Assembly (NCBI GenBank): GCA_030765055.1
Contig: CM060947.1
Span: 105,624,064-105,688,063 of the forward strand
Reading direction: 5' to 3'
Source of the DNA: Mantis religiosa
Lineage: Eukaryota; Arthropoda; Insecta; Mantodea; Mantidae
DNA: 64,000 bases
Shown here: piece after piece, positions 1 to 10,927 of the stretch
Numbering within the stretch: position 1 is the first letter of the stretch
How the letters are laid out: each line of letters begins with the position of its first letter
The notes under the pieces: generated by a model
Seen by the model: the letters and a program-made list of their open reading frames with translations, nothing else
Databases searched by the model: none
Told to the model about the DNA's origin: nothing
Made by a program: the position numbers and the translations under genes

Positions 1-2399
1 ATTACAGTCCGCATGAAAGAGTTCATAGCGTCAGTGTGATGTTGAACTTGGTCACTCCATTCGGGTGGTTAATTGTATTTCTCCAAGCTCGCTCATTCAA
101 GTAGTAACTCGATATATTTTCCATCTATTTCACAGCTGCCATGTTCTCATATCCCCGTACGGTATTAGAATGTTATTATCCCAGTATGTAAGCGCTATAC
201 TTCATTGGCAAATGCCTCCTGCCCAGTCTTAATCACATAAGCTGGTACATACGTCTTTGCTAATGTTAAACCGTTGCATTAGAATGATAATACAAACTGT
301 GTTACAGGAGGTGTTTCTTGCGCGAGTTTATTTCGTTGTAATGCAGACCTGTACATTAACTGTGACAATGTAATTCCGTTCTCATCAACGACAGCATTTC
401 TTCATCTATCAAAACAACACAGGCTATCAAATAGGTCGTTACCAAACATTTCCGGATTGGGATTTTAATAGTTCGACTTTAAATCTTGGTATTATTGTAC
501 TTTTTATAATAACTGTAGAGTGAAATCGTGTGGTCCTATGTATTTAAGTTTGAAACAAAATTACTTCCTAAAATTGAAAGTTCATACTTATATGAATATG
601 GTCAAAATTCGGCAAGTTTAAACTTTTATTTCACACATGATTATTTTTGTAATGTAGTTCCCTAAAAATAAAATATTAAACTTTGTACAGCACTAAAACC
701 TTTAATAGAAAAATAATGAAAACGTTTCTAACTTCCTAAAAATCAGTCGTAGATTGAATTACTAAAACTCTCAATCCAGCACTATACTTTATGAACAGAA
801 AATAGTTTTATTATATATTTTAATGGTCTTCAAATAACGTACACTAAAAGTCTGAAAATAAAAACTGAACAAATATTGCTTAGAAAAAACAAAACAAAAC
901 AAAACAAATTTACAAGAAACTCAAATTTTAAGATGTCATGTGTAATTTTCACACATCTGTGAAGATACGTTTCAACAACGCAATCTTTTAAGTAGTGCTT
1001 AACGTTCATTATTACATGTAACACCAAAGCTAGCAGGCGTTGATGGTTCATGAAATGACACGATAAATATAAACGAGACGCTCCAGGTCTATGTTTGGGT
1101 ACTTCTCCAATATTTTCCGAAATAAAGACCAAGAAATACCTTTAAAAAATAAAACAGCTGTTAGAACAAGAATTTAAAACGTGAAGAGCATCTCTCATTC
1201 TTGGGCTCATGTCTTAACGATCTCGGCCACCTGTATCAACAACCACTTAAATGGCCATACAGGCAAAACTAAAATGGAAGTAGATCCGGGTCTACAATGG
1301 ATTGTTTTCCATTAGAAGGTGAAAAATTATTTTTGACATTTTATCTAGATTTAAAACATGGGTTGTTAATGACCATGTTATGCATTATGTCGTGAAGAAA
1401 ATAAAACAAGCAAGAGGGCATTCAGGTATGATTAAATTTTTCAAGAAGCATAAAAATAGGCACTATAATTAATGTAATTATTATATTCTTAATTACCTCA
1501 CACAAATAGTGCATCGCCAACTATCTCTGAACTTGGATGGAGTATGTTTTATAGTTTTCTACGTCCTTTTCTACCAGAACTTATAAATGAGCAATGGAGT
1601 CATCTATACATTCATTCTCAATGCCATGTGGATTAATCCTTGCCATACTTTTAAAAAATCTGATGTGGTATACGCCTTTCAAAATTGGAAGTATACCTTA
1701 CACATTTCGATATTTAAAAGTTATTGTTGTATCTGTGCTACGTAATTCACAATAAACATTTCAATTTAACAAAATGGGATTTAAGTATGCACAAAACAAG
1801 GGAAGAAAGGTTGTAACGTTTGTCAGAAGCGCCGGTAAACTTGTCCAACATGAGATTCCCTCTATCTAAAACATACAGCACGAAATGTTTGGAAGTGGCT
1901 AACACTGCGGAAAAATATTTGACACAAATATATATTTTAATCAGCTGTATATTCGAGGATTTGTATATATCTTATGGTTTTCTACCTATTAAAAATTGAT
2001 GCTGATCTAAATTATCTAAGTGTATATTGGTTTATATACAGAAAATTCAGTCAATGAATTATTTCTTGCATATATTGCAAAAGGTATACAATTTTAATTA
2101 AACTTGTTTCTGCGTGTTTTGAGTAAATTAAATATAAAAGAAATTTCATATTCAATGAGTAGTTTAGATTAGAATTAAAAACATATCTGTGAAAATATCA
2201 GGCATCGATATTGTGACTCAAATATAAAATTTGATTATTTTTGATTCCTCTTATATATATATTGTATTGGCCCCAAAAAATTGATATCGAGATTTCACTG
2301 GGAAATATATGTCTTGGGACCTTCTGAATGGAAAAAGAGCATCCTTAACAAATGGCCCGTGTGTGCACGCGCGTGTTCGTGTGTGTCTGTGTGCGTGGT
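1..2399. other. AT-rich stretch, no gene seen
   Basis: No protein family, SINE head or tandem array is recognisable. Short open frames are not conserved-looking. Only scattered A/T homopolymers occur, such as the AAAAC repeats near 890-905. Confidence 0.6.
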
Positions 2400-3370
2400 G
2401 TCTGTGAACAGAATAACTCAAAAATGAGAAATCGGTTTATTATCGAACTTGACATTGACTTTCAGCAACTTCCAAGGATGCGACCTGAAGGTTATCAAGA
2501 AAATCTCCGTACCTACGTTTTACAGGCCACATTTTGGATTAGATCGGATTGCGCTACGGAAAGCATTCGGCACTGCAACTAGTCTTGATCTATTTTACCC
2601 AGGCTCCGAATGGGGCGTCCCTGGGAGGAACGGGGTAGTGAGAAGAGACAACGGACAGTACAGAGGGCAGGGTCCCTACAATTTACGGCCAGCACAACTG
2701 GCATCCCACCCGCCGTCACCCATAAACGTCCCACCTGGTCGGCCCGGAGATCAAAAACCGTTCTACCGAAGGAAGAAATGTTTATCAGAAGCATATAATC
2801 CTGCCATGCAACGCTGAGCTACCCTCTGACACTTCGAAAGAGACCACTGCATGATAATGGAGAAGAAGTGGAGGGACAGGAAAATCGGACGATGTAATTA
2901 CCTATCCAGCATTCGCTTGGTGACCCAGGAAAACACTCGAAAATTCCCATGGGTCATTTAGTCTGGACAGGGTAATCGAACCCGGATCTCCTGAATGCAG
3001 GCCAAGGAAACCGTCTGAGGCATCCAGCTCGTTCAGATCACATTTTAAATGAAACAGAATTCCAAGCTTTTGATTTCTTAAAAATGTCAGACTACGTTTT
3101 GCATGAAGTTTTTTTTTTTTTTTTTTTTTTCAAAAATTTTCATTTTCTCAAAACATTTCTCTAACGATTTTGATTAAAATACCAAATGTCTAGATATCTT
3201 TATGGTCAATGAAATGTATATCTGGAATTTCTTGGGATGTCCTCTGAACTCCTCTTCAGTCTGGATGATGTTTGCACAATTAGGAAACCGTAAGAGATAG
3301 GCAAAATCGTACCACATAAAAATGTAGATTTCCTTAAAGAATACAAATTACAAGATACTTTTTTTTTTGG
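2400..3370. repeat. Old dispersed repeat, copy 1 (split by a SINE)
   Basis: The parts at about 2405-2537 and 3034-3350 align in order with 56430-56780. Shared words include CTCAAAAATG, AGGATGCGA, ATTTTGATT and TTTGCACAAT followed by AAACYGTAAGAGA. A T-run of about 22 bases sits near 3110-3130. No coding capacity is visible. It looks like a diverged non-autonomous repeat whose ends I cannot fix. Confidence 0.5.
2538..3033 (-). repeat. SINE family E, tRNA-headed, copy 1
   Basis: Read on the minus strand it starts with a tRNA-like head near 3030-2945, including the B-box-like GGTTCGATTACCC, followed by a body shared with 4941-5544. Shared words include GCGAATGCTGGATAGGT and AGGGACCCTGCCCTCTG. 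It is flanked by imperfect duplications (GGCCACATTTT at about 2526-2536, GATCACATTTT at about 3036-3046). Both align to the same single site in the other copy of the host repeat at 56.5 kb, which supports a true insertion. No protein is encoded. Confidence 0.65.
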
Positions 3371-3449
3371 AGTGAATCATTTCGTAGACATTCCCTGTTA
3401 TTTGTCTGAATTTTCCAATAACAAGGGAATTGATAGAGTCAACATGAAA

Positions 3450-3745
3450 AATACCATGGCCGGGATTTGAACCACGGATCTCCTGGTTTCCGTCCAGTCG
3501 CTCTAACCAATTGAGCTACCATGGCCAACGTGCCGTACTGACATTAAATTCTTCGTTTGACTCATATATTTCCCCGGTAGACCACTAGGGGCTCTCGCAT
3601 CCGAGATACACCGTTTGTGGCGACTTACTATCGTAAGTACTTGAGTTCCAGGCTTCATTATTTAATTCTTATTATATTAGTTAATTGATGGAAATTAATC
3701 ATTTCTTCACACTAGCCGTATATAGGCTAAGGTTTTTTGATTTAC
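3450..3745 (-). repeat. SINE family C, tRNA-headed copy
   Basis: The minus strand carries a tRNA-like block (about 3530-3460: TGGCCATGGTAGCTCAATTG, then a B box GGTTCAAATCCCGG). Upstream on that strand lies a segment with AAGTACTTACGATAGTAAGT and ATACGGCTAGTGTGAAG. The same order of blocks occurs at 57.9-58.2 kb, so the family unit is longer than the tRNA-like block alone. Only one arm of the fold-back form seen at 8.6 and 57.8 kb is present here. Confidence 0.6.
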
Positions 3746-4358
3746 AGGCGAAATATACGAGTCAAATGGGGCGGTACAACACTTCATTTACCTATTATGG
3801 ATTGGTAGTAGAGGAAATAAAAATGAACGATCAATATCTCTTTCCGTGGCCATGGTTTCATCTGAGGTGTTTTTTAGAATCCGCAAGCATTTGTTTAGCT
3901 TTTATTTGAATTTTTGCTTCACAACCTCGTATCCTATTATACTCTTTGAACAGGGCGCAGGCATACCAATCCCACCAACCATATTTTGCTGACGCACAAA
4001 ACTTGTAACCAACTTCATTTTTCTCGGGTTATATCTGGGAGTACAGCCCTGAAGGCATTCATTCAGAGACGTAATGCTTAAGGGGCCACTTTAAAATATG
4101 ACTGCTCTGGGAAAGAGATACATAAGACATCAAGAAATTCGTTTAGTCAGAGATAAAGGCAGTACCCCAAGACAGTAGATCTCGTCAACGTAAATAGGCT
4201 TGGAAAATAGGAAGAGATACAAAGAAAACTAAAAGGAAAACATTTATGTGATAAAGCAGGATAAATATAAAAATAGCGTGAATGAAAGTTGGAGAATAAA
4301 GTCCTCGAATAGTCAGAAGGCCATATTAAGAGTAAAGAAAATAAAGTTTTGTGTTTAT
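3746..4358. other. No feature seen
   Basis: AT-rich sequence with short unrecognised open frames and no repeat that I can match elsewhere in the window. Confidence 0.5.
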
Positions 4359-4368
4359 AAAACTACTT

Positions 4369-4614
4369 AAAAAAAGAACCTTTACGTCCTCCAACGTAAA
4401 GTCAAATCGGATGATGAATGAAATGGGTGAAATGATACTCAAATGATCCCAGGGTCTATGGAGTTTAGAGTTACCCGACATTCGTATTTCAGAATAGAGG
4501 AAGACCCAGAAAGAAAATAAGTTTATCCACGTAACTCACTCTGACTGAGATTCCAACTCGAGACCTCTTGAACGTGAAGCAGACACGCTACCATTTAGCT
4601 ACCGAGGCGAGCGC
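4369..4614 (-). repeat. SINE family A, tRNA-headed copy
   Basis: The minus strand begins with a tRNA-like head (CGCCTCGGTAGCTAAATGG, then a degenerate B box) and runs through the family-A body to GGACGTAAA near 4381. Candidate target duplications are AAAACTACTT (4359-4368) and AAAACTATTT (4615-4624), 9 of 10 identical. The tail before the left duplication is not a clean A-run, so the exact 3' end is uncertain. Confidence 0.7.
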
Positions 4615-4940
4615 AAAACTATTTCTTGGTTACATATGTTGTTATAGTCTTGTTTATGGTTTATATTTAATATATTCCGCAAGTAGTAGCTGAAAGTGTT
4701 CTTTTCTTATTGTTACACAGGTATCTGATAATTCTCAGTTCGGTGTATCCTGAACACATTTGGGCTCTCATTTCACACATTTTATGCACTAACTCTGCAA
4801 ATATTCCGCTGCTTGAACTGCTTAGGAGAAAAGGAGAAAAGAGGAAGAAGGAAAGAAAAAAAGTGTAGTATTTAAAAAATGCGTTGCTTCAAGCGTGGGG
4901 AATTTCATACAGAAAAAAGAGTAAATATTTCCTAAAGTTT

Positions 4941-5544
4941 TACCAAGCAGGCGGGGTCGTCTGGGGCCCGCATTCGGGAGACCCGGGATCGTTTCCCGTG
5001 GCCGACCTACCTGACCCATGGGTTTTGTCGGGGGTTTCCCGGGTCACTAGGCGAATGCTGGATAGGTTAATTACATCTCCCGAATTTCCTGTCCCTCCAT
5101 TTCATCTCCATTATCATTTCACATCATCTCTCATCTGGTGTTCTCTTTCAGGATAGAAGTGTAGGCGGGTGTCTCGGCGGTGCATGGCAGGAAGATATGC
5201 TCTGAAGAAAACTGCTTCCTCCTCCGGTATGTCGGTTGCCGGTCTCCGCTCTGCTGCGAGCATTTCGGGACCGCCAGCAGTGATCTTTGGGGCTCAGCTG
5301 CTGGTCTCGTTGCCGTCCCGCAGTAGGGGAGCGTGTACGTTGTCCTGACCTGTCGGGGGAAGTCTTCTGTGCAAGTAAACAGTAGGGACCCTGCCCTCTG
5401 CACTGTCGTGGTTCCTTGGGTCGACCGCCCTATGTCTCATATCACCTCATCTTTCTTTCCGGGGGTGCCCCGCTTGGGTGCATAGACACAATGGGCCCAG
5501 CATGGTGGCCCGCGTAGCAAATCCCCTCTGTAGTGAAATCCTAA
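4941..5544 (+). repeat. SINE family E, full-length copy with TSD
   Basis: A tRNA-like head at about 4947-5005 (GGGGTCGTCTGGGGCCCGCA, then a B-box-like GGGATCGTTTCCC) leads into a long GC-richer body of about 530 bases. It is flanked by a perfect 11-bp duplication, TCCTAAAGTTT, at 4930-4940 and 5545-5555, which defines the whole unit as one insertion of about 604 bp. That is long for a SINE. The body has no recognisable protein and its short open frames are incidental. Confidence 0.75.
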
Positions 5545-5555
5545 TCCTAAAGTTT

Positions 5556-5940
5556 AGACGTCGTCAAAAGTATGTCAAAGACATGTACAATATTTCTCTT
5601 ACTAGATTTTGCCTTGTTTCCTACGCCTTCAAAGTTACCTAAAATACCATGACATGGACGTTAATTTTGTAGATGTCATTTTAAGTATATTGCGTACTTA
5701 TCAGGTCAACAGTGCATGCATTCGAGTTCTGATAAGTAACTTAACATTCGTGGTTAGACAATTACTTTTTGTAGTACTTGAAAAAAGCGTAGAAAGGAAT
5801 AAATCAATTTTTTTCCATTACACATTAAGAAAAAATAATGAATTTAAATGTGTACAAATGAAAAGCTACATCTAAATTATGTGGGTTTATAGGGCGGTAA
5901 GTATTGCTATTCAAGAAGTTCCAAATTTAGCAAAGTCGAA
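5556..5940. other. No feature seen
   Basis: AT-rich sequence without a recognisable family or motif. Confidence 0.5.
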
Positions 5941-5959
5941 GCAATTGGTTGATTTCATG

Positions 5960-6300
5960 AAGTATATTGCCACCGAATGCATTGTTGGTTGCAGCCGCCG
6001 CAAAGCTGCCGGGCAGGAAAGAAAGAGAAAGATAGTGGTGCGCGAGTTGGACGCTTACCGAGAGAGGGAAAGTGACAGAGATAGTCTGGAATTTCCCACT
6101 GCCATCGGCGCCTTTCTAGAACAATGACTGGAGGTATAAAAACCGGCAAAGTGTTAGAGCGCAGTCAGTTACTTGTGAGTTGTTAATTGTGTGTGCAACT
6201 GTGTAGTAGTTTGAAGTGTACCGCAGTGAATTATTTCGTTTGTTTACGTGTGGCGAGAATCATTAGACGACCTTGAATGCGGCTGTTGTGTATGTCACGT
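5960..6300 (+). promoter_or_regulatory. Promoter-like dispersed repeat (TATA, Inr, HSE-like site)
   Basis: The plus strand has TTCTAGAA (6114-6121, fitting the TTCnnGAA core of a heat-shock element), then TATAAAAA at 6134-6141 and an initiator-like TCAGTT at 6165-6170. The TATA-to-initiator A distance is 33 bp, close to the usual 30-31. The stretch from about 5981 to 6165 aligns with 30741-30900. There is no coding sequence directly downstream. Promoter activity is inferred from motifs only. It could equally be the 5' end or LTR of an unrecognised mobile element. Confidence 0.35.
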
Positions 6301-7389
6301 CATTTTTACTGCTGCAAGGGGTGTACAAAGTTATGATTTACTGCAATAAATAGCATTTCAAATTTCTGCAAACAAAACTTTTAATTCTACTAACCCATAA
6401 AGTCACAATATACTAATGTGATCTCTGATAGGTCTAATAATCTGTATAATTTATTTGAAAATACGGATTCTACTTCAAGATGTACTAAAGAAATAAAGGG
6501 AATTGAATAGTTGTTTAATGTTAACATTTCCAAATGCACATTTAATGTTTCAATCAATAAACAATTCATACGTTTGTATATTTTGGTAATGATACATTAA
6601 TAACATATTCTTAGGTTACTATGTTGTTGGGTATTACTTTATTTTCTATTGGTATCGTAAGTATTATGCTGTTGGGTGCTACGTCACTTCTAATGGTAAC
6701 GTAAGTACTTATCACCGTGAAACTAGAACCGTAAGTATTAACGACTTGTTTCATCCTTGCTGCCATGAACAATTGACAAACGAATTATAAGTTAAGCAAC
6801 CAAATACCTCTTAAGGATAATTAACTTACAAATCAAGTGTGGCAAATATAATATTAAAGGTATGCTTTGGGGTATACTAAAGCTGATGGGACTACACGTT
6901 TATGAAAACTATGTATTTATAATTCAAAGAACCGAAAAGTATTAACCACTAATTCTAAACCTCAAATAATATAATCTCTGAAACAAATTCTTACTTTGGA
7001 AATTAATTGTGCTTTCACACTAGCCGTGTGTAGAACGCAACATGGAAAGGTAAAGTCAGACTGGAGCAGTTGCACGATGGTGATTACGGTGTAATGGTGG
7101 TTGTCCCACGTCGCTGAAACATTTGTAGCTGTATTCTATTGGTGATGTTGCAATGATGCAGATGTTATGATGCACCACGTCGTGACGTTATTTGTAGCTC
7201 CGGTTTGCATGAGATCTTCTCTTGATTGTGGTATGGGATACTTGGATTATGGAAGTTAATGTTAGGGAAATAAAAAATAAAATTGAAGGTTTTTCTTTAA
7301 ATTTAAACTCGAAACCTAATTTAAATAATATTTTGAATCAATATATTCACGTAATTTACAATAACACTTTTCCTACGATGAAGAATAAC
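6301..7389. other. AT-rich stretch with a SINE-C tail fragment
   Basis: A short piece near 7003-7032 (TTAATTG..TTTCACACTAGCCGTGTG) matches the segment next to the tRNA-like block in family C, minus orientation. The rest shows no recognisable gene or repeat. Confidence 0.4.
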
Positions 7390-8195
7390 TTCGAATGCAG
7401 TTCAAATTATGTGGTTTGCAAGCAGACTTTTGTAAACATCCAATAAATGCCGCAATTTCGAATGTAGTAAAAATTATATGGTTTGCAACCAGACCTTTGT
7501 AAACATCCAATAAATGCCACAATTTCGAATGTAGTTCAAATTATGTGGTTTGCAACCAGACTTTTGTAAACACTCAATAAATGCCGCAATTTCGAATGTA
7601 GTTCAAATTATGTGGTTTGCAACCAGACTTTTGTAAACATCCAATAAATGCCGCAATTTCGAATGTAGTTCAAATTATGTGGTTTGCAACCAGACTTTTG
7701 TAAACATTCAATAAATGCCACACTTTCGAATGTAGTTCAAATTATGTGGTTTGCAACCAGACTTTTGTAAACATTCAATAAATGCCACACTTTCGAATGT
7801 AGTTCAAATTATGTGGTTTGCAACCAGACTTTTGTAAACACTCAATAAATGCCGCAATTTCGAATGTAGTTCAAATTATGTGGTTTGCAACCAGACTTTT
7901 GTAAACATCCAATAAATGCCGCAATTTCGAATGTAGTTCAAATTATGTGGTTTGCAACCAGACTTTTGTAAACATTCAATAAATGCCACACTTTCGAATG
8001 TAGTTCAAATTATGTGGTTTGCAACCAGACTTTTGTAAACACTCAATAAATGCCGCAATTTCGAATGTAGTTCAAATTATGTGGTTTGCAACCAGACTTT
8101 TGTAAACATCCAATAAATGCCGCAATTTCGAATGTAGTTCAAATTATGTGGTTTACAACCAGACTTTTGTAAACATTCTATAAATGCCGCACTTT
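7390..8195 (+). repeat. 67-bp tandem array, 12 units
   Basis: The word CGAATG recurs at exactly 67-bp steps (7392, 7459, 7526, 7593, 7660 and so on to 8129), giving 12 units. Each unit has a conserved core (TTATGTGGTTTGCAACCAGA) and a variable tail around CAATAAATGCC, so nearly every unit carries AATAAA on the plus strand. Tail variants fall into three types: A (CACTC..GCAAT), B (CATCC..GCAAT) and C (CATTC..CACT). They run in repeated A-B-C order, a trimeric higher-order repeat of about 201 bp. The short open frame entering the array is incidental. Confidence 0.95.
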
Positions 8196-8615
8196 TATAC
8201 ACGTGTCTGTTCACTTTTAGATCACGACGCAAAAAACGCTATCTTGTCCTTTTCATTTATTGATTTTTGCCTTCTCACCATGGTAACTAAATATGCTAGT
8301 CTACATTACTTTTTCCTGTGGGTAATACATTAATTCTGAATTACATACTTTTCTGGATTTCCAAATATAAAATCCTAAAAAGAATTTTCTTTTATAACTT
8401 TATCTTTCTATTTAATTTATAATATTTACAATTTATCTAGATTGAATACTAACACTCATCTTCACCTGTTTGTAATCTACTCTATTCGGTCATGGCCATC
8501 TGTATAACTCATTAATTCAAAACAGAACTTTCATCATTTTAAAGATATGAATATGAGTCATAAATGAATAAATTTGACATCGTTCTGGCCCTTGACATAT
8601 TAACATCCGTATCAA
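8196..8615. other. No feature seen
   Basis: AT-rich unique-looking sequence between the tandem array and the fold-back SINE pair. Confidence 0.5.
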
Positions 8616-8862
8616 GACTGAAAAATTCAGCGCCATAGCCAGGATTTGAACCATGAATCTTCCCGTCTCTGTTCGGCTTCTCTTAACCATTGAGCTAACG
8701 TGCGGATACCACATTAAATTCGCGATATTAAAACAAGAGTCAGTTGGAGAATTTAATGTATCGGCACGTTGGCCATAGTAGCTCAGTGATTAAGAGCAGT
8801 CGAATGGAGTCCGGAAGATTCGTGGTTGAAATCCCGGCCATGGCGTTGAATTTTTCAGTCTG
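8616..8862. repeat. Fold-back pair of SINE-C tRNA-like blocks
   Basis: A minus-strand tRNA-like block (8616-8718) faces a plus-strand block (8748-8862), heads inward. Both outer edges read GACTGAAAAATTCA on their own strand. The arms match over about 100 nt at roughly 80%, with a spacer of about 30 bp. The plus arm (about 8770-8845) has A-box-like TAGCTCAGTGATTAAGAGC and B-box-like GGTTGAAATCCC and can be drawn as a tRNA with pairing acceptor ends. It is a repeat, not a functional tRNA gene. Confidence 0.7.
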
Positions 8863-9559
8863 ACTATCCGACTATCCTTTCCATGTTCTTGTTTTATTTC
8901 CCCTTTTGTTAAGAAGAGGTATGCATGGAGGAAATAAGTAATGGTAATAAACTGGAGATCTCAACATTTATACAACTTCCGGGGCCAATTTCATTTAACT
9001 GAAAGAGGATACATAGTTTGGAGTACTATGTCCAACCAATGGACCATAGCCAAAGATTAGCATATGAAGCACGGCTCTCAGGTGAAGATGGAGAGGTTCC
9101 AAACAAAGAATGCTGCGACGCCTGATTCATCTTGTACAAACTATGTGGAAGACAACGTGCATACAGGTGGCTCAGTGAGCAAGATTAATGCTAACACAAA
9201 GAAAGCAAGGTTAATAGTTAAGAAAGATATCCAACATTGGGATAGAACATGGCTCACATCATGTCCTTTGTCTTCCTCCAATATCTCTTAAAGAAACATT
9301 AGGCTTTAGTGGTACATCAGAACTTCTGATATTTCGAAGTTAAAGTTTTACAAGCAAAATAAAATGTTTTTGCAATGCGCTTTATGCTATTTGACAGATG
9401 GCCGTTCGTTCTACAAATAGTGTGCTTAGTTTTTGTAATGCTCTTTGTTGTCGACTTGGCATACTATTTTATTGACTGGAAATAACAAACAGTATATAAA
9501 CATATAACAGTATACACACTGTTTTGTAGAGCATATATAGGTTAGTTGAATTATAATCG
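8863..9559. other. No feature seen upstream of the LINE
   Basis: An open frame of 75 codons near 9064-9291 has no family resemblance I recognise. A possible 5' leader of the downstream element may begin near 9560, where GC content rises. Confidence 0.4.
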
Positions 9560-9772
9560 AACCCACTCACGGAATCTCTCTACTGCGCGAGACGGACGGC
9601 AGTCGCCGAGGAACTTCTGCCATCGGAAAACATTCTGCAAGAACAAATAAGATGATTTGGAATCGAGTGAGTTTTTGTTTGTTTCACCTCCTTGGAAGAT
9701 GCGGAACTTGAATACGAAGTTTGCTATTTAAGAGATTTTTCGTGTTTGAGTATCCTGCTTGTAGAACACAAT

Positions 9773-9776
<4 letters not shown>

Positions 9777-9842
<66 letters not shown>
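9777..9842 (+). repeat. (CT)n followed by (CA)n microsatellite
   Basis: About 25 CT dinucleotides (9777-9827) pass directly into about 8 CA dinucleotides, then imperfect CA-rich sequence to about 9880. It lies about 280 bp before ORF1. Reading frames across it (Ser-Leu or Thr-His repeats) are artefacts. It could be internal to the LINE leader or mark its insertion site. Confidence 0.9.
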
Positions 9843-10120
9843 GACACATTACACGCTCACACACACTCACATATACAGCACCGCACTCGCACTTTTTCCT
9901 ATAAAGGTTTTATTCATGGGGACCTCAAATCAGTCGGCCGTGAGCTGCCGGGCAGTGAAGGTCGTGCCTACCACGCGATACGGTGACGCTGTTTTGCCTG
10001 CTGTGCGGTGTGAGGTTCAGCGGTCGAATTACGGCTTTTGTTCTCAACGACTCTCAGTTATTTTATTTCTTGTTATTCGTTCCTTGGTGCCTCAGCGTGC
10101 CTGAAGCCTGAGGCCGGATT

Positions 10121-10927
10121 TTGTTTTTGTGTTCACACGGTAATAGTGCTACTGTTAGCATGGAAATCTACGGCAGAATAAATACACTGCGAGTGAAATT
10201 TGAGATCACTGCGACGAGGCCAACGGCATTAGAAGTTCATGAATTTGTTGCAGATACCTTGAAGCTTACTGCTGACCAGGTGGATACGCTGCAGTTAATT
10301 GCGCGGGATCGAGCAATTTATATAAAGCTCATTTCGGTGATTCTACTGGAAAGGCTGTTAGAGAAGTTTGCTGGTACCGCGGTGTTTACGTATGCGAACG
10401 GAGAGCGTACAACAGTTACAGTCGAAAGGGCCACAGGCAATACCACCACGGTGCGTGTGTTTGATCTACCGCCGGAGATACCGAACGAGGTAATACGACA
10501 AAAATTGGAACAGTATGGCAAAGTGTATGAAGTTCGGAGAGAGCAATGGGGCAATGCGTATAAAATACCTGTGAATACTGGTGTTCGTGCTGTGAAAATG
10601 GCTCTGAAAACTACGATTCCTAACACCATTATGGTTGTGGGCTATCGTGTTACAGTGAGCTATGCTGGTCAAGTGAAAACCTGCTATGTATGTGGGGAAC
10701 CCACTCACGTCAAAGAGAACTGTCCCAATAGAAAGACGGTCTTACCTGTACCATCACTTCTGCGCAGGGAGCCCCAGGAAACACAAAAAGAAATTGCAGT
10801 ACAAGAGAGTGTAATCCAGTCGCAGGAGCTGCCACAAGCAACACAGATGTCCCCCTGTGTCCGCCGTCATAGTAGACAGTCAACCACAAATGGATCCGAA
10901 ACCAACGGGGTCCGAGGACTGCCGTGA
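10121..10927 (+). CDS. LINE ORF1: gag-like nucleic-acid-binding protein (frame 1 part)
   Basis: 268 codons. ORF1 proteins of L1/Tx1-type elements bind the element RNA and chaperone it in the retrotransposition particle. Visible parts: an N-terminal region (1-105) without a clear family match, a possible RRM-like section (about 108-180, with VRVFDLPPEI as an RNP2-like strand), and a CCHC zinc knuckle at C188-x2-C191-x4-H196-x4-C201. Met14 (10160) lies in a better initiation context (GCATGG) than Met1 and may be the real start. The frame ends soon after the knuckle, while a polar, lysine-rich extension continues in the next frame. The native protein is therefore probably longer and interrupted by a +1 event near the C5 run at 10851-10855. 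Confidence 0.75.
   Translation: MFLCSHGNSATVSMEIYGRINTLRVKFEITATRPTALEVHEFVADTLKLTADQVDTLQLIARDRAIYIKLISVILLERLLEKFAGTAVFTYANGERTTVTVERATGNTTTVRVFDLPPEIPNEVIRQKLEQYGKVYEVRREQWGNAYKIPVNTGVRAVKMALKTTIPNTIMVVGYRVTVSYAGQVKTCYVCGEPTHVKENCPNRKTVLPVPSLLRREPQETQKEIAVQESVIQSQELPQATQMSPCVRRHSRQSTTNGSETNGVRGLP

Noticed and set aside
2449..2817. 122-codon frame as a gene
   Set aside because: It runs from an old repeat into SINE-E on the opposite strand.
7390..8195. CRISPR-like array
   Set aside because: Units are contiguous 67-bp repeats without unique spacers, and the context is eukaryotic.
8763..8845. Possible functional tRNA gene
   Set aside because: The block recurs in inverted pairs with shared flanks and mismatched arms, so it is a SINE head.
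9692..10104. Open frames with Ser-Leu and Thr-His repeats
   Set aside because: They arise from the CT/CA microsatellite in front of the LINE and have no conserved part.
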